Shown: positions 10,660 through 18,845 of the stretch, piece by piece
Layout of the letters: each line of letters opens with the position of its first letter
Position numbering within the stretch: the first letter of the stretch is position 1
Source of the DNA: CALKAL01 sp051846895
GTDB taxonomy: Bacteria; Bacillota; Bacilli; Bacillales; Alkalibacillaceae
DNA: 64,000 nt
Reading direction: 5' to 3'
Assembly (NCBI GenBank): GCA_051846895.1
Contig: JBPYCQ010000009.1
Span: 1 to 64,000, forward strand
Program-made: the position numbers and the translations under genes
Notes under the pieces: generated by a model
What the model was told of the DNA's origin: nothing
Database searches by the model: none
Seen by the model: only the letters and a program-made list of their open reading frames with translations

Positions 10660-12012
10660 TTAACGTTCAACAGTTATTATAATTGAGGGATTCTCGTTGT
10701 CGTTTGCGAGTTGACTCTTTACTACGAACGGAACCCATAAAATTTGTCCATCACCATTTATTATAATTGGCAACATATCACGATCTTGAGTTGGAATTTT
10801 TTGATCAATAAATACCTTTTTCAGCTTTTTCGTACCATTTACTCCTAATGGATGAATTCGATCACCATCTCGACGTGTTCTGATTGTTAATGGGAACACA
10901 ATTTTACTTTTTGGACATACAAAAGAATGCTCTCCCTTAACTGTGTTTGAATTCCATTCCTTAACATAAACCTTCCATCCGTTTGGTAACGTTATTTGTT
11001 CATCTAAATGTAGGTTTACCTCATATGAATTTTTAATTATATTTCCATAGATCATTTCACATATGTCATAAGATTTATTAACCGTCAAATTAAGAAATGA
11101 CAACTCACTATTTGGCTTATTCGAATGTAGCCACTCTCTGAAAAGGGGAAAGTAGTCTTTATCCACATTCATACTACGTTGAAGATAGTTTAATATTAGA
11201 TGAAAGAATCTTCTTTGTAAAGATAACGGATATTCTTTAAACCTACTTATAGAAAACGTCACTTTTTGTTCATAAAAGGAGGAAAACTCCTCCAACTTTT
11301 TGCTAGCCAACGCATTTAAATATTCATCTTCCTCATTAAGTTCCTCGGTCATATTGATTAATGAATGAACGAGATTCGGATTTTCCTTCTTTAATAAGGG
11401 AATGATCTGTTTTCTGATACGATTTCTTGTATAAGTCGGATCTACGTTTGTTTCATCTATTCTAGGATTAAGTTGATGCTTTTCTATATATTGATAAATA
11501 TCTTCTTTAGTAACAGATAAGAAAGGTCTTATCAATGTATGCTTTCCAAACTTACGTTGTACGGGCATTCCTCTTTGGCGAACACCTTTTATAATTTGCA
11601 TGACGATAGATTCTAGTTGATCATCAGCATGGTGTCCTAACACAAGCTTAGCATGCTGAAAGTTATTCATTTCATTCTCGAAAAATTGATAACGCAAATT
11701 TCGCGCAGCTTCTTGTGTTCCCTTTTGAGTTTCTTTTTGATACTTTTTCACATCAAGCGTACCAATTGTGCACGGAAGTCCTAAACGGAGCGATTGTTCG
11801 TAAACAAAATTAGCATCATCCTTTGAAGCTTGTCCTCGTAGTTGATGGTCAACGGTTAAAATATGTAATTGAAGGTTCCACGAGGATTGTAATGATGCAA
11901 AAAAATGTAATAGTGCTAATGAATCGGGGCCACCTGATACAGCTAAAAAAAGTGTATCACCACTCTTAAATAAATTATGCGTTTCATTAAAAGTTAACAC
12001 TTTTTCTTCCAT
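10660..12012 (-). CDS. tilS: tRNA(Ile)-lysidine synthase
   Basis: It converts C34 of tRNA-Ile(CAU) to lysidine so that AUA codons are read as isoleucine; it is essential in Bacillus. The 450-aa protein has the N-type ATP pyrophosphatase P-loop SGGPDS (26-31) and the following TilS substrate-binding and C-terminal domains (TRRDGDRIHPLG). It is slightly shorter than the B. subtilis protein (about 470 aa). It is followed closely by hprT. Confidence 0.96.
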   Translation of the reverse strand: MEEKVLTFNETHNLFKSGDTLFLAVSGGPDSLALLHFFASLQSSWNLQLHILTVDHQLRGQASKDDANFVYEQSLRLGLPCTIGTLDVKKYQKETQKGTQEAARNLRYQFFENEMNNFQHAKLVLGHHADDQLESIVMQIIKGVRQRGMPVQRKFGKHTLIRPFLSVTKEDIYQYIEKHQLNPRIDETNVDPTYTRNRIRKQIIPLLKKENPNLVHSLINMTEELNEEDEYLNALASKKLEEFSSFYEQKVTFSISRFKEYPLSLQRRFFHLILNYLQRSMNVDKDYFPLFREWLHSNKPNSELSFLNLTVNKSYDICEMIYGNIIKNSYEVNLHLDEQITLPNGWKVYVKEWNSNTVKGEHSFVCPKSKIVFPLTIRTRRDGDRIHPLGVNGTKKLKKVFIDQKIPTQDRDMLPIIINGDGQILWVPFVVKSQLANDNENPSIIITVER

Positions 12013-12088
12013 CTATGGCACTCCGTCTAAAATATAATCTATTATAATATCGTATCATTTTATTTTTATATAATACAAAGAAAAGCTT

Positions 12089-13012
12089 TTAAAAAAGAAA
12101 ATAGTAAAGTAAAAAAATATGAATCGTCACAATCGATCCGATACTGACCGTCTCAGTCATATAATTACGGTTGTTTTTAACTTTAGTTTTTCTTCTCGAT
12201 TTACTCCGTTTCGGAATTTGTTCAATGGCCTGCTTCATTTTTAATGCAGACGAATATTGTCCTTTAAGTGCTTTTTCAATAGCCGAATGATATGGCGTTA
12301 AACTTGAACTTTTAGAAAGAACGCTCATTATATTTTTTTTATGTTTTGAGTTTATTTTAACTTTCGGATCCATACTAATCATACATACAGCATAAGCGAA
12401 TAAATCGTAGGTCGGCTCTGCACGGCGACTTCCCATCCCCCAGTATCCACGATCATACCAAGTTGAATATTCGCGAATAGAGCGACCAAATTTCGTAATC
12501 CCACCAACATCAATTAATCTCACTTGTTTCGTTTGAATATCAATCAAAATGTTTTCTGGTTTCAAGTCTCCAAAAATATAGCCTGCTTGATGTAAATGAT
12601 GTAGTTGTATTAAAACTTGTGAACTGATTGGTACTAACCATTTTAACCCTTTTGCACGGACAAACCGATGAATGGGAACACCATTAATATATTCCATAAC
12701 ATAAAAAGATAGTTTTTCGTTTTGATTAATATAAGCATCATCAACATCCAATAAAAGAGGTCCAAGTTGAATGCCTTGGACCTTTTGTAGTGTTTTTAAT
12801 GCATTCACTTCTGCAGAAACTACAGATGAGTCTTTGCTTATTTTTAATGCCACGTAACGACCTTTAGTAAATGCTAAATAAATTGAACCTCTTGCGCCTT
12901 CACCGATTTTTCGCAAAATTTTATATTTATTTTTATTCCATACCCCAATAAGTGTTTGTTGATTAAATAGATGAACCGTAGGATGTATCGATGATGTCAT
13001 CTCCCTCGTCAC
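12089..13012 (-). CDS. yabT: Membrane-anchored Ser/Thr protein kinase YabT
   Basis: The family is a DNA-activated sporulation kinase that phosphorylates RecA in B. subtilis. Visible are a glycine loop IGEGARGSIYLA, the catalytic FGDLKPEN (HRD replaced by FGD, as in YabT), and IDVGGITK in place of DFG. A basic stretch (KRSKSRRKTK) precedes a single C-terminal membrane segment. The GTG at 13012 is chosen because GAGG lies 6 nt before it; the ATG at 13000 has its purine run directly adjacent. The start lies inside the 3' end of yabS, overlapping about 50 bp, so the pair is translationally coupled. Confidence 0.9.
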   Translation of the reverse strand: MTREMTSSIHPTVHLFNQQTLIGVWNKNKYKILRKIGEGARGSIYLAFTKGRYVALKISKDSSVVSAEVNALKTLQKVQGIQLGPLLLDVDDAYINQNEKLSFYVMEYINGVPIHRFVRAKGLKWLVPISSQVLIQLHHLHQAGYIFGDLKPENILIDIQTKQVRLIDVGGITKFGRSIREYSTWYDRGYWGMGSRRAEPTYDLFAYAVCMISMDPKVKINSKHKKNIMSVLSKSSSLTPYHSAIEKALKGQYSSALKMKQAIEQIPKRSKSRRKTKVKNNRNYMTETVSIGSIVTIHIFLLYYFLF

Positions 13013-13712
13013 TCCATTCCTCAAGAACAGGGACATTCTGAAACGCGCGTACGGCTTGTTTTAAAGCCGCTCCAGTTGGTGTAATTCCACCAGCTGCAAG
13101 CTTAGGAAATACCTTTGCCACACGTTTACCATCACTTGTCCAAGGTAAAAGCTCTTTAGCGACTTGGTTTCTAGCAGGGAATTGATAGATTGAATATGAG
13201 TGCTGCCCAGATCTTGCTTGTAAGCTTAAGACAAAGTCATCTAAAGCATCTTTAACTGCTTCCATTTTATGTTGCATACTTGCGCTCGTATCTACTAAAA
13301 TTAAAACTTGTAAATGCGCTGTTTCTCCTAAATCTTCAACAACTCGTTGTACTTCTCCACGTGTTTCTGGTGGCAAATCCTCTTCTTGTGTTTCTTTTCC
13401 GAAAATTTCTTTTAATTCCTTAGAAACAAAACCTTGAATCGTTTGTGTCATTGCTTGTTGTGTCACTGCTTGAACTGTTTCTGACAAAAGATCTGCATAA
13501 ACGATCCGACTAATCCCATTACCAGCTTTTGCGATGTCATTCACTTCTGATAAACCTAGTGGGTCTTCGCTTTGATCATCGTCTAGTACCCCAATCACAT
13601 TAATAGAAATACCTCTTTGTGCTATCGACGTACTCACTTCGATTGGATCTTCACCTTGATTTGAGCAACCATCTGTGATTAATAATATTTGTTTGATTGT
13701 ACCTGTATTCAT
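12963..13712 (-). CDS. yabS: VWA-domain protein YabS
   Basis: It is a 249-aa protein with von Willebrand factor A features. The N-terminal LLITDGCSNQGEDP resembles the end of one Rossmann unit, and a second part has a MIDAS-like DTSAS motif (LVDTSASMQHK). The function is unknown; the yabS-yabT pair sits after spoIIE in many Bacillus genomes. AGGAGG lies 9 nt before the ATG. It begins 63 bp after the spoIIE stop. Confidence 0.9.
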   Translation of the reverse strand: MNTGTIKQILLITDGCSNQGEDPIEVSTSIAQRGISINVIGVLDDDQSEDPLGLSEVNDIAKAGNGISRIVYADLLSETVQAVTQQAMTQTIQGFVSKELKEIFGKETQEEDLPPETRGEVQRVVEDLGETAHLQVLILVDTSASMQHKMEAVKDALDDFVLSLQARSGQHSYSIYQFPARNQVAKELLPWTSDGKRVAKVFPKLAAGGITPTGAALKQAVRAFQNVPVLEEWSDEGDDIIDTSYGSSI

Positions 13713-13775
13713 TCCGAAACGCCTCCTCTACTTTTTATCCATTGTTAACAACAAAGAGGCAAAATATACTAGAAA

Positions 13776-16223
13776 TTAACTGATTAATGGAGAAAATGAC
13801 GCCCATTTCGGTTTGCTTTTTTCAATTTTCGTAACAAGTACTGTCATATCATCTAAAATCACGCCATGGTTGCTACGAATCGCTTCTTCTAACACAAGGT
13901 CAGCTATTGCTTGCGGGTCGTTAGTTTCTAACCTCTTTAAAACATGTTTCAGCCACACTTCTCGATTTTCATCAACTCGAGTCGTCTCTAACACGCCATC
14001 ACTGATCATGACGAGAATATCACCATCTTTTAATTGTTCACTTACTGGCTCAATATCGAATTCTTCTAAAATACCGATTGGAATATTGCTAGCCTCGATT
14101 GGATAAATACCACCTGCGCGTATGACGAAGCTTACCATCGCACCGATTTTCAGAAAATTAACTTGTGGTTTTTGTAAATCTAAAATTGCCAAGTCTAAGG
14201 TTGCATAAATTTCATCAGAAGTCCGCAATGAAAGAATCGAATTAATAGATTGAATGGCGACTTGTTCGTTAATACCAGATTGCAAGATTTGCTTTAACAG
14301 TTTTAACGTCTCTGAGCTTTCTAAATATGCTCTTTCACCATTACCCATCCCATCACTAATTGCTAACGCATATCGACTTTTACCTAATTCAAGCATTAAA
14401 TAACTATCACCTGATAAAAAGTTCCCATTCTTAGCTGCATGTGCAACACCATTTGTTAGTTGATAACGTTTGATCGATGAAAAGACAAACGTACGATAAC
14501 CACTTCGTCGTTCCTGAGGATTTTCTCTTTCAACGATTATCGTTTCATTTAATAAATCTGATAACATCGGCGCTATTATTTTTTCACCTTCTCCATGATA
14601 GTCTTGGAAGTAAAGAGTCATTTCAATATCAACATTTCCTTGATCAATCGAAAAAAGATCTAAATGTTCTAAATTGAAATTTAATTTTGCAAGCATCGTT
14701 CTAATCTCTTCTTCATGCCACTCATGCTCTTGACGCTCTTTAACAATTTCTTTAGCAAAATTATTCATCACTTCAGATACACCACTTAACTGTTCTGAAA
14801 CAAATTTGCGACTCTCTTTTACTTGTTGTTTCAGTCGCTTATTCGCTTGATAGAACGATAATTCATATCGCATTTGATCGACCACTTGCTCTTGTTTAAC
14901 ACAAAAGTTCTTCAGCTTTCCAACATTTAAATTAAGTTGGGATAAATTATTGCTTTCAATGGATTGCAGCGTTTCTTGTAAAACTGAATATGTCTGATCG
15001 AAATTATTCACCCAGCATCTATGTTTCTTTAAACATGTTTGACAAGTTTTTTCCGTTACACGGCTTAAATATTCATCAATTTCTGTTGTCGAATCATTTT
15101 GTTTTGATTCAGTATCATAATAGGCAAAACTATTCGAAAGAGCCTCGAACATTTCCGAAAAACGTTCCACACGTTCTGCCGTAGCATTTCTTACCTTTTT
15201 TGCATATTGTTCATGTGCTTCTTTTTCTTCTTCAGTTCCCGGAACGAACGCTGCAATTTTTTTAATCACTTTGCTAGGCGTTAAAATAAAGAGCCCAGAA
15301 GCAATGACTGATTCGATAATTAATAGTTTAAATGACACGTGATCAATTCTATAAAGTCCCATTAGAATTGCAGAGACAAATAGTCCTACGACAACTCCAT
15401 ATTTATTCGTTGACTTTAATAAGCCACCTAATAGCCCCGCTAACGCCAGCAAGCTTACTTGATAAAGATGAAATGTACTTACTAGACTTAACATCAAACC
15501 TACGATGACACCAATTGCAGAACCAACTGTAGCTCCTGCAATAAAAGCACTGATTAAAATAAAGTATTTTGAACCAATTTGCTCAAGTCCTATTCCTGTA
15601 AACGAGATTCCTACAAAACCTGTTAAAACGGCAGTAATTAAAATGACAATACAAATGATATCTTCTACTTTTACTTTAATAATCGGTTGACTGTTCATTA
15701 AGTACGGGAACGATTGCAAAAAGATCATGACTAAAAAGGCACTTAATAAACTTTCAACACCTAATACCATATAGTCATAAATGACAGCCTGTCCTTCATA
15801 TAATAAATAGTACAAGCCCCTACCAATTGTTGAACTTACAAATGTTGCAATAATGATGGAAAAAGATAGCTTCTTAGATTTAGATAGAAATAATTTATAA
15901 AAAAACATGAGAAAAATACAAGCCGATGTTATGTAAATGGCTTGTGAGATATTAACTGATAACGCTCCTAAAGAGAGAAAAATAAATACTGTAAATGCGG
16001 ATTGTCTTTTGACAATGATCGTCGTAGCTAAAAAAGCTACAGCAAAAGGAGAAAGTGAGCTTAATACAATGGCCCTACCAAGAAAAAAACTAATGATGAA
16101 TAGTAACCAGCTCTTCTCAAACAATTTGTTTGATGCAAACTGCTTCATAGACTGCCAAATATGTGTTGGCTTCTGAATCCTTTGTTCTGCGGATATGACC
16201 CCTGACTTTGATAACATGTCCAT
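13776..16223 (-). CDS. spoIIE: Stage II sporulation protein E, PP2C phosphatase
   Basis: SpoIIE sits in the polar septum, interacts with FtsZ, and dephosphorylates SpoIIAA to release sigma-F in the forespore. The N-terminal third has about ten membrane segments, followed by a central oligomerisation region and a C-terminal PP2C domain (AISDGMGNGERA, VMISDGVLE). The reading frame extends to an ATG at 16259, but no ribosome site is there and a -10-like element overlaps it. The ATG at 16223 has AAAGGAG 12 nt before it and one at 16217 has GGAG 9 nt before it, so the true start is one of these two. Confidence 0.95.
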   Translation of the reverse strand: MDMLSKSGVISAEQRIQKPTHIWQSMKQFASNKLFEKSWLLFIISFFLGRAIVLSSLSPFAVAFLATTIIVKRQSAFTVFIFLSLGALSVNISQAIYITSACIFLMFFYKLFLSKSKKLSFSIIIATFVSSTIGRGLYYLLYEGQAVIYDYMVLGVESLLSAFLVMIFLQSFPYLMNSQPIIKVKVEDIICIVILITAVLTGFVGISFTGIGLEQIGSKYFILISAFIAGATVGSAIGVIVGLMLSLVSTFHLYQVSLLALAGLLGGLLKSTNKYGVVVGLFVSAILMGLYRIDHVSFKLLIIESVIASGLFILTPSKVIKKIAAFVPGTEEEKEAHEQYAKKVRNATAERVERFSEMFEALSNSFAYYDTESKQNDSTTEIDEYLSRVTEKTCQTCLKKHRCWVNNFDQTYSVLQETLQSIESNNLSQLNLNVGKLKNFCVKQEQVVDQMRYELSFYQANKRLKQQVKESRKFVSEQLSGVSEVMNNFAKEIVKERQEHEWHEEEIRTMLAKLNFNLEHLDLFSIDQGNVDIEMTLYFQDYHGEGEKIIAPMLSDLLNETIIVERENPQERRSGYRTFVFSSIKRYQLTNGVAHAAKNGNFLSGDSYLMLELGKSRYALAISDGMGNGERAYLESSETLKLLKQILQSGINEQVAIQSINSILSLRTSDEIYATLDLAILDLQKPQVNFLKIGAMVSFVIRAGGIYPIEASNIPIGILEEFDIEPVSEQLKDGDILVMISDGVLETTRVDENREVWLKHVLKRLETNDPQAIADLVLEEAIRSNHGVILDDMTVLVTKIEKSKPKWASFSPLIS

Positions 16224-16254
16224 ATTCTCCGACCACTCCTTTAAACTAGATTCA

Positions 16255-16315
16255 AACATATTCAGCCGTATTTTTTTGTCAAAAAGAAGTACTCGAATAA
16301 AAAAACCTTTCGACT
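16255..16315 (-). promoter_or_regulatory. Candidate spoIIE promoter with Spo0A-like box
   Basis: On the minus strand AGTCGAA (16309-16315) is one base from the 0A box TGTCGAA. It is followed by a perfect TTGACA (16277-16282) and TATGTT (16255-16260) 16 bp further on. B. subtilis spoIIE uses sigma-A with Spo0A-P. The spacing of the -10 is uncertain because that promoter class has an unusually long spacer. Confidence 0.45.
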
Positions 16316-16435
16316 TTTCAAGATTTTTTCTTACATATTGTCTAGTAACATGATGGATTTTTAGTAGCTAAATCCATTAATATGCAAAATTAAAATCATT
16401 CTATGTAATATTGACACAACAAATTAAAAATTATG

Positions 16436-16464
16436 TTGACTTTAATTATCACCTGTTATATCAT
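16436..16464 (+). promoter_or_regulatory. sigma-A promoter of the tRNA-Met/tRNA-Glu unit
   Basis: TTGACT (16436-16441), a 17-bp spacer and TATCAT (16459-16464), each one base from consensus, lie 35 bp before tRNA-Met. Confidence 0.75.
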
Positions 16465-16498
16465 AAATTTTGTGTCTGTCAGAAATGGCTTAACACAT

Positions 16499-16572
16499 GG
16501 CGGCGTAGCTCAGCTGGCGAGAGCGTACGGTTCATACCCGTGAGGTCGTGGGTTCGATCCCCTCCGCCGCTA
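16499..16572 (+). tRNA. tRNA-Met(CAU), elongator type
   Basis: The 74-nt cloverleaf begins GGCGGCGTAGCTCAG and has the anticodon loop TTCATAC. The acceptor pairs fully (GGCGGCG with CGCCGCT, one G-U), which fits an elongator rather than an initiator. One T-stem mismatch is present. CCA is not encoded. The same Met-Glu pair lies beside spoIIE in B. subtilis. Confidence 0.93.
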
Positions 16573-16577
16573 TATAC

Positions 16578-16649
16578 GGCCCGTTGGTCAAGTGGTTAAG
16601 ACACCGCCCTTTCACGGCGGTAACACGGGTTCGAATCCCGTACGGGTCA
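16578..16649 (+). tRNA. tRNA-Glu(UUC)
   Basis: The 72-nt cloverleaf begins GGCCCGTTGGTCAAG and has the anticodon loop CTTTCAC (UUC). The acceptor GGCCCGT pairs with ACGGGTC. CCA is not encoded. It is 5 bp after tRNA-Met and clearly co-transcribed. Confidence 0.95.
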
Positions 16650-16658
16650 TTAATAAAA

Positions 16659-16690
16659 AACGGTAGAGATAATACTCTACCGTTTTTTAT
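16659..16690 (+). terminator. Terminator after the tRNA pair
   Basis: AACGGTAGAG (16659-16668) and CTCTACCGTT (16675-16684) make a 10-bp stem followed by a T run. The upstream A run means it could also act on the minus strand. Confidence 0.92.
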
Positions 16691-16719
16691 ATTTTTTTCT
16701 CCTATATCGAAACAAATAA

Positions 16720-16750
16720 AAAAACGCCACCTATAAAGTAGGTAGCGTGT
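16720..16750 (-). terminator. Terminator after yabR
   Basis: ACGCTACCTA and TAGGTGGCGT pair (one mismatch) on the minus strand, followed by seven T. It lies about 37 bp after the yabR stop. Confidence 0.8.
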
Positions 16751-16786
16751 TATAAACGTTAAAACCTTCATTTCGACAGCAAGCTT

Positions 16787-17167
16787 TTAACCTCTTCTAG
16801 CACCTCGACCTCCACGACGGGATTCGGTATGCTTCTTAAGTGAAGCTAACTTATCTTCACTATCTTTCAAGAACTTATTCATTTTTGATTCAAAACTTTC
16901 GCTACGTTTCTTTTGCGTTTGTTTTTCGTAGCTTTCATCAGCCTTTTTAATTGACAAACCGATTTTCCCATCACGTTCTACATTTAATACTTTGACCTTT
17001 ACTTCATCACCGACATTTAAATGTTCATTAATATCTTTAACATATTTATCGGCAACCTCACTAATGTGTACTAGACCCGTTGACCCTTCTGGTAGTTCTA
17101 CGAATGCTCCAAAGTTTGTAATGCGAGTTACTTTACCACGCAACTTGCTGCCTACTTCAACTGACAT
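16787..17167 (-). CDS. yabR: S1-domain RNA-binding protein YabR
   Basis: A single S1 domain (about residues 3-75, starting VGSKLRGKVTRITNFGAFVEL) is followed by a basic, glycine/arginine-rich tail ending RRGGRGARRG. The family binds RNA or ribosomes; its exact job is not known. The ATG at 17167 is chosen because AAGGAGGAGC lies 9 nt before it; the frame is open further upstream without a ribosome site. The length of 126 aa matches B. subtilis YabR. It follows divIC. Confidence 0.92.
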   Translation of the reverse strand: MSVEVGSKLRGKVTRITNFGAFVELPEGSTGLVHISEVADKYVKDINEHLNVGDEVKVKVLNVERDGKIGLSIKKADESYEKQTQKKRSESFESKMNKFLKDSEDKLASLKKHTESRRGGRGARRG

Positions 17168-17242
17168 AAAAAAAATGCTCCTCCTTGATAATATTAAAAA
17201 AATGGTTTTATTATTCATTATATATATGCTTTGAAAAGTGTG

Positions 17243-17632
17243 TCAATAAGAAGGCTCATCATCTGGGAGTTTAAAGATGATTTCACCGTCTTTTGAAAGA
17301 AAATAATCTTTTCTAGCGATCTTTAATAAATAATCAATATCACTTAATAACTCAATCTCATGTTTCAAATCATCGTTACTTTTTTCATATTGATTTAGTT
17401 CAGATACCATACGATTATATTCTTCCTGCTTTTCATTTAATAATGCTCTTTGATTTAAATGATAAAAAAGAAGCGTACCTAATAATAATACAAAAAGGGC
17501 TGCAAATGCAGTTAAACGGCGAAATAGACGTTTTTTCTCATGTTGTTTTTTTGCTAATTTTTGATCTTGCTCATAAACATAAGAGGATTGAATTTTCGTA
17601 ACTTTACGGTTTCTTCGATTTTCCTTCGCCAT
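17243..17632 (-). CDS. divIC: Cell-division protein DivIC (FtsB-like)
   Basis: This small bitopic division protein forms a complex with FtsL and DivIB at the septum. A basic N-terminal cytoplasmic part (1-36) is followed by one membrane segment (about 37-56) and a coiled coil (about 60-95, rich in E, K, L). Its start overlaps the 3' end of yabQ by 29 bp, as in other Bacillus species, so part of its expression is sporulation-linked. Confidence 0.95.
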   Translation of the reverse strand: MAKENRRNRKVTKIQSSYVYEQDQKLAKKQHEKKRLFRRLTAFAALFVLLLGTLLFYHLNQRALLNEKQEEYNRMVSELNQYEKSNDDLKHEIELLSDIDYLLKIARKDYFLSKDGEIIFKLPDDEPSY

Positions 17633-18209
17633 TTTTCCGCCTCCTACTTGTCCAAAATTGTACCAACATATTCTTAGTCTTACTTAATATATTACTACAA
17701 ATTGTCAGGAGATTCATCAGGTACTTTTGAACTATTGTTGGTATAAGAGGCTTTAAAATTACTTTTATTACTTTAAGTATCGCCAAAATTATTTTCCATA
17801 ATAACAAAACGATACTAATAACAATAGAAAATAGAAGTTCTACTACCCATGTGATTGGTTTTACAATAACGGAATTTACTAACCGTTTAAATAACATATA
17901 TAATTTGTTGATTGCCCTAATAGTTAAATCTAATATATTTAAATATACTGGCTGCAATATCGCAAAGTAAAATGAAATACCTAGTAGGATCGCTAAAAAT
18001 AAATAAAACCGAATAACTCCACCATTAGTTATAAATAATAAGTAATACACAAGACAGCTTTGCGTTAGCATAAAAAGTGTATCGACAATCACCTTACTCC
18101 AGAAAGCCTTTGGGCGAAACAATTGCTTATACGTATCGAACATTGAAGTTGCAAAAACTCCGGCTGCGACCATTGTTAGTAATGTAAAAAAATGAACGTC
18201 TATATTCAT
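17604..18209 (-). CDS. yabQ: Spore cortex protein YabQ
   Basis: YabQ is a mother-cell membrane protein required for cortex formation. The 201-aa protein has several hydrophobic segments in its first 90 residues and further ones near 110-150, ending in a basic tail (RRRKNGEGKSKK). It starts 2 bp after the yabP stop and belongs to the yabP-yabQ-divIC-yabR unit. Confidence 0.92.
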   Translation of the reverse strand: MNIDVHFFTLLTMVAAGVFATSMFDTYKQLFRPKAFWSKVIVDTLFMLTQSCLVYYLLFITNGGVIRFYLFLAILLGISFYFAILQPVYLNILDLTIRAINKLYMLFKRLVNSVIVKPITWVVELLFSIVISIVLLLWKIILAILKVIKVILKPLIPTIVQKYLMNLLTICSNILSKTKNMLVQFWTSRRRKNGEGKSKKP

Positions 18210-18211
18210 AG

Positions 18212-18517
18212 TTACTTAAACAATTTGCTAAAGAATCCTTTAGCTTTTCCATTTTGGTGATCATCAATGTAGCTAAATGTCTCAATTCGTCCTTGGATTG
18301 TCAGCTTTCCTTCATCTACATTTAAATTCTTCATATGAAGATTTTGTCCACGGATTACTAAAAAACCCAACGTTGTCTCTAGTAAAAATTCCTCCGTATC
18401 AAAGCTGTCCACATCTTTAACACCTGTTATGTCTAGTCTTTTTCGATTAACTAACTTCAAATCATGCTCACGGTTTCGATCATTTTCATTTCTATATAGA
18501 TTTGGTTCATATTGCAT
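18212..18517 (-). CDS. yabP: Sporulation protein YabP
   Basis: YabP is a small YabP/YqfC-family protein made in the mother cell and needed with YabQ for cortex assembly. The core DITGVKDVDSFDTEEFLLET and LVIRGQNLHMKNL match the family. The ATG at 18517 is chosen with AGGAGG 8 nt before it; a TTG two codons upstream lies within that spacing. The protein is 101 aa. A sigma-E type promoter lies just upstream. Confidence 0.93.
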   Translation of the reverse strand: MQYEPNLYRNENDRNREHDLKLVNRKRLDITGVKDVDSFDTEEFLLETTLGFLVIRGQNLHMKNLNVDEGKLTIQGRIETFSYIDDHQNGKAKGFFSKLFK

Positions 18518-18540
18518 GTCCAATCCCTCCTATCACTATC

Positions 18541-18569
18541 AATCTATGAAAGAGAGTTGGACATTATTC
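18541..18569 (-). promoter_or_regulatory. Candidate sigma-E promoter of yabPQ
   Basis: On the minus strand GAATAAT (18563-18569, 6 of 7 to KMATATT) is followed after 14 bp by CATAGATT (18541-18548, 7 of 8 to CATACANT). It lies in the short rqcP-yabP gap and fits the known sigma-E control of yabP in B. subtilis. Confidence 0.75.
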
Positions 18570-18576
18570 TATTTTT

Positions 18577-18843
18577 TTATTCTTTTGATTCTACTTTTTC
18601 TTCTTTAATAACTGTATATAGGGTACCCGCTTCTTCTTTTCTCACTTGTTCTCTTAATGATTCAACTTTCACGGTTAAATGTGTATGACCGAAACGTATT
18701 TTTAATTCATCACCAACTTGAATTTCTGATGATGCTTTAGCAGGTCTACCATTAATCTCTATGCGGCCTTGATCGGCAACTTCTTTTGCTACTGTTCGTC
18801 TTTTAATTAAACGCGATAATTTTAAAAATTTATCTAATCTCAT
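18577..18843 (-). CDS. rqcP: S4-domain ribosome quality-control factor RqcP (YabO)
   Basis: RqcP acts with RqcH on stalled 50S subunits to add C-terminal alanine tails. The 88-aa protein is essentially one S4 RNA-binding domain: MRLDKFLKLSRLIKRRTVAK, then EINGRPAKASSEIQVGD. It overlaps the yabN end closely (2 bp gap), indicating co-transcription with yabN. Confidence 0.93.
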   Translation of the reverse strand: MRLDKFLKLSRLIKRRTVAKEVADQGRIEINGRPAKASSEIQVGDELKIRFGHTHLTVKVESLREQVRKEEAGTLYTVIKEEKVESKE

Positions 18844-18845
18844 CT

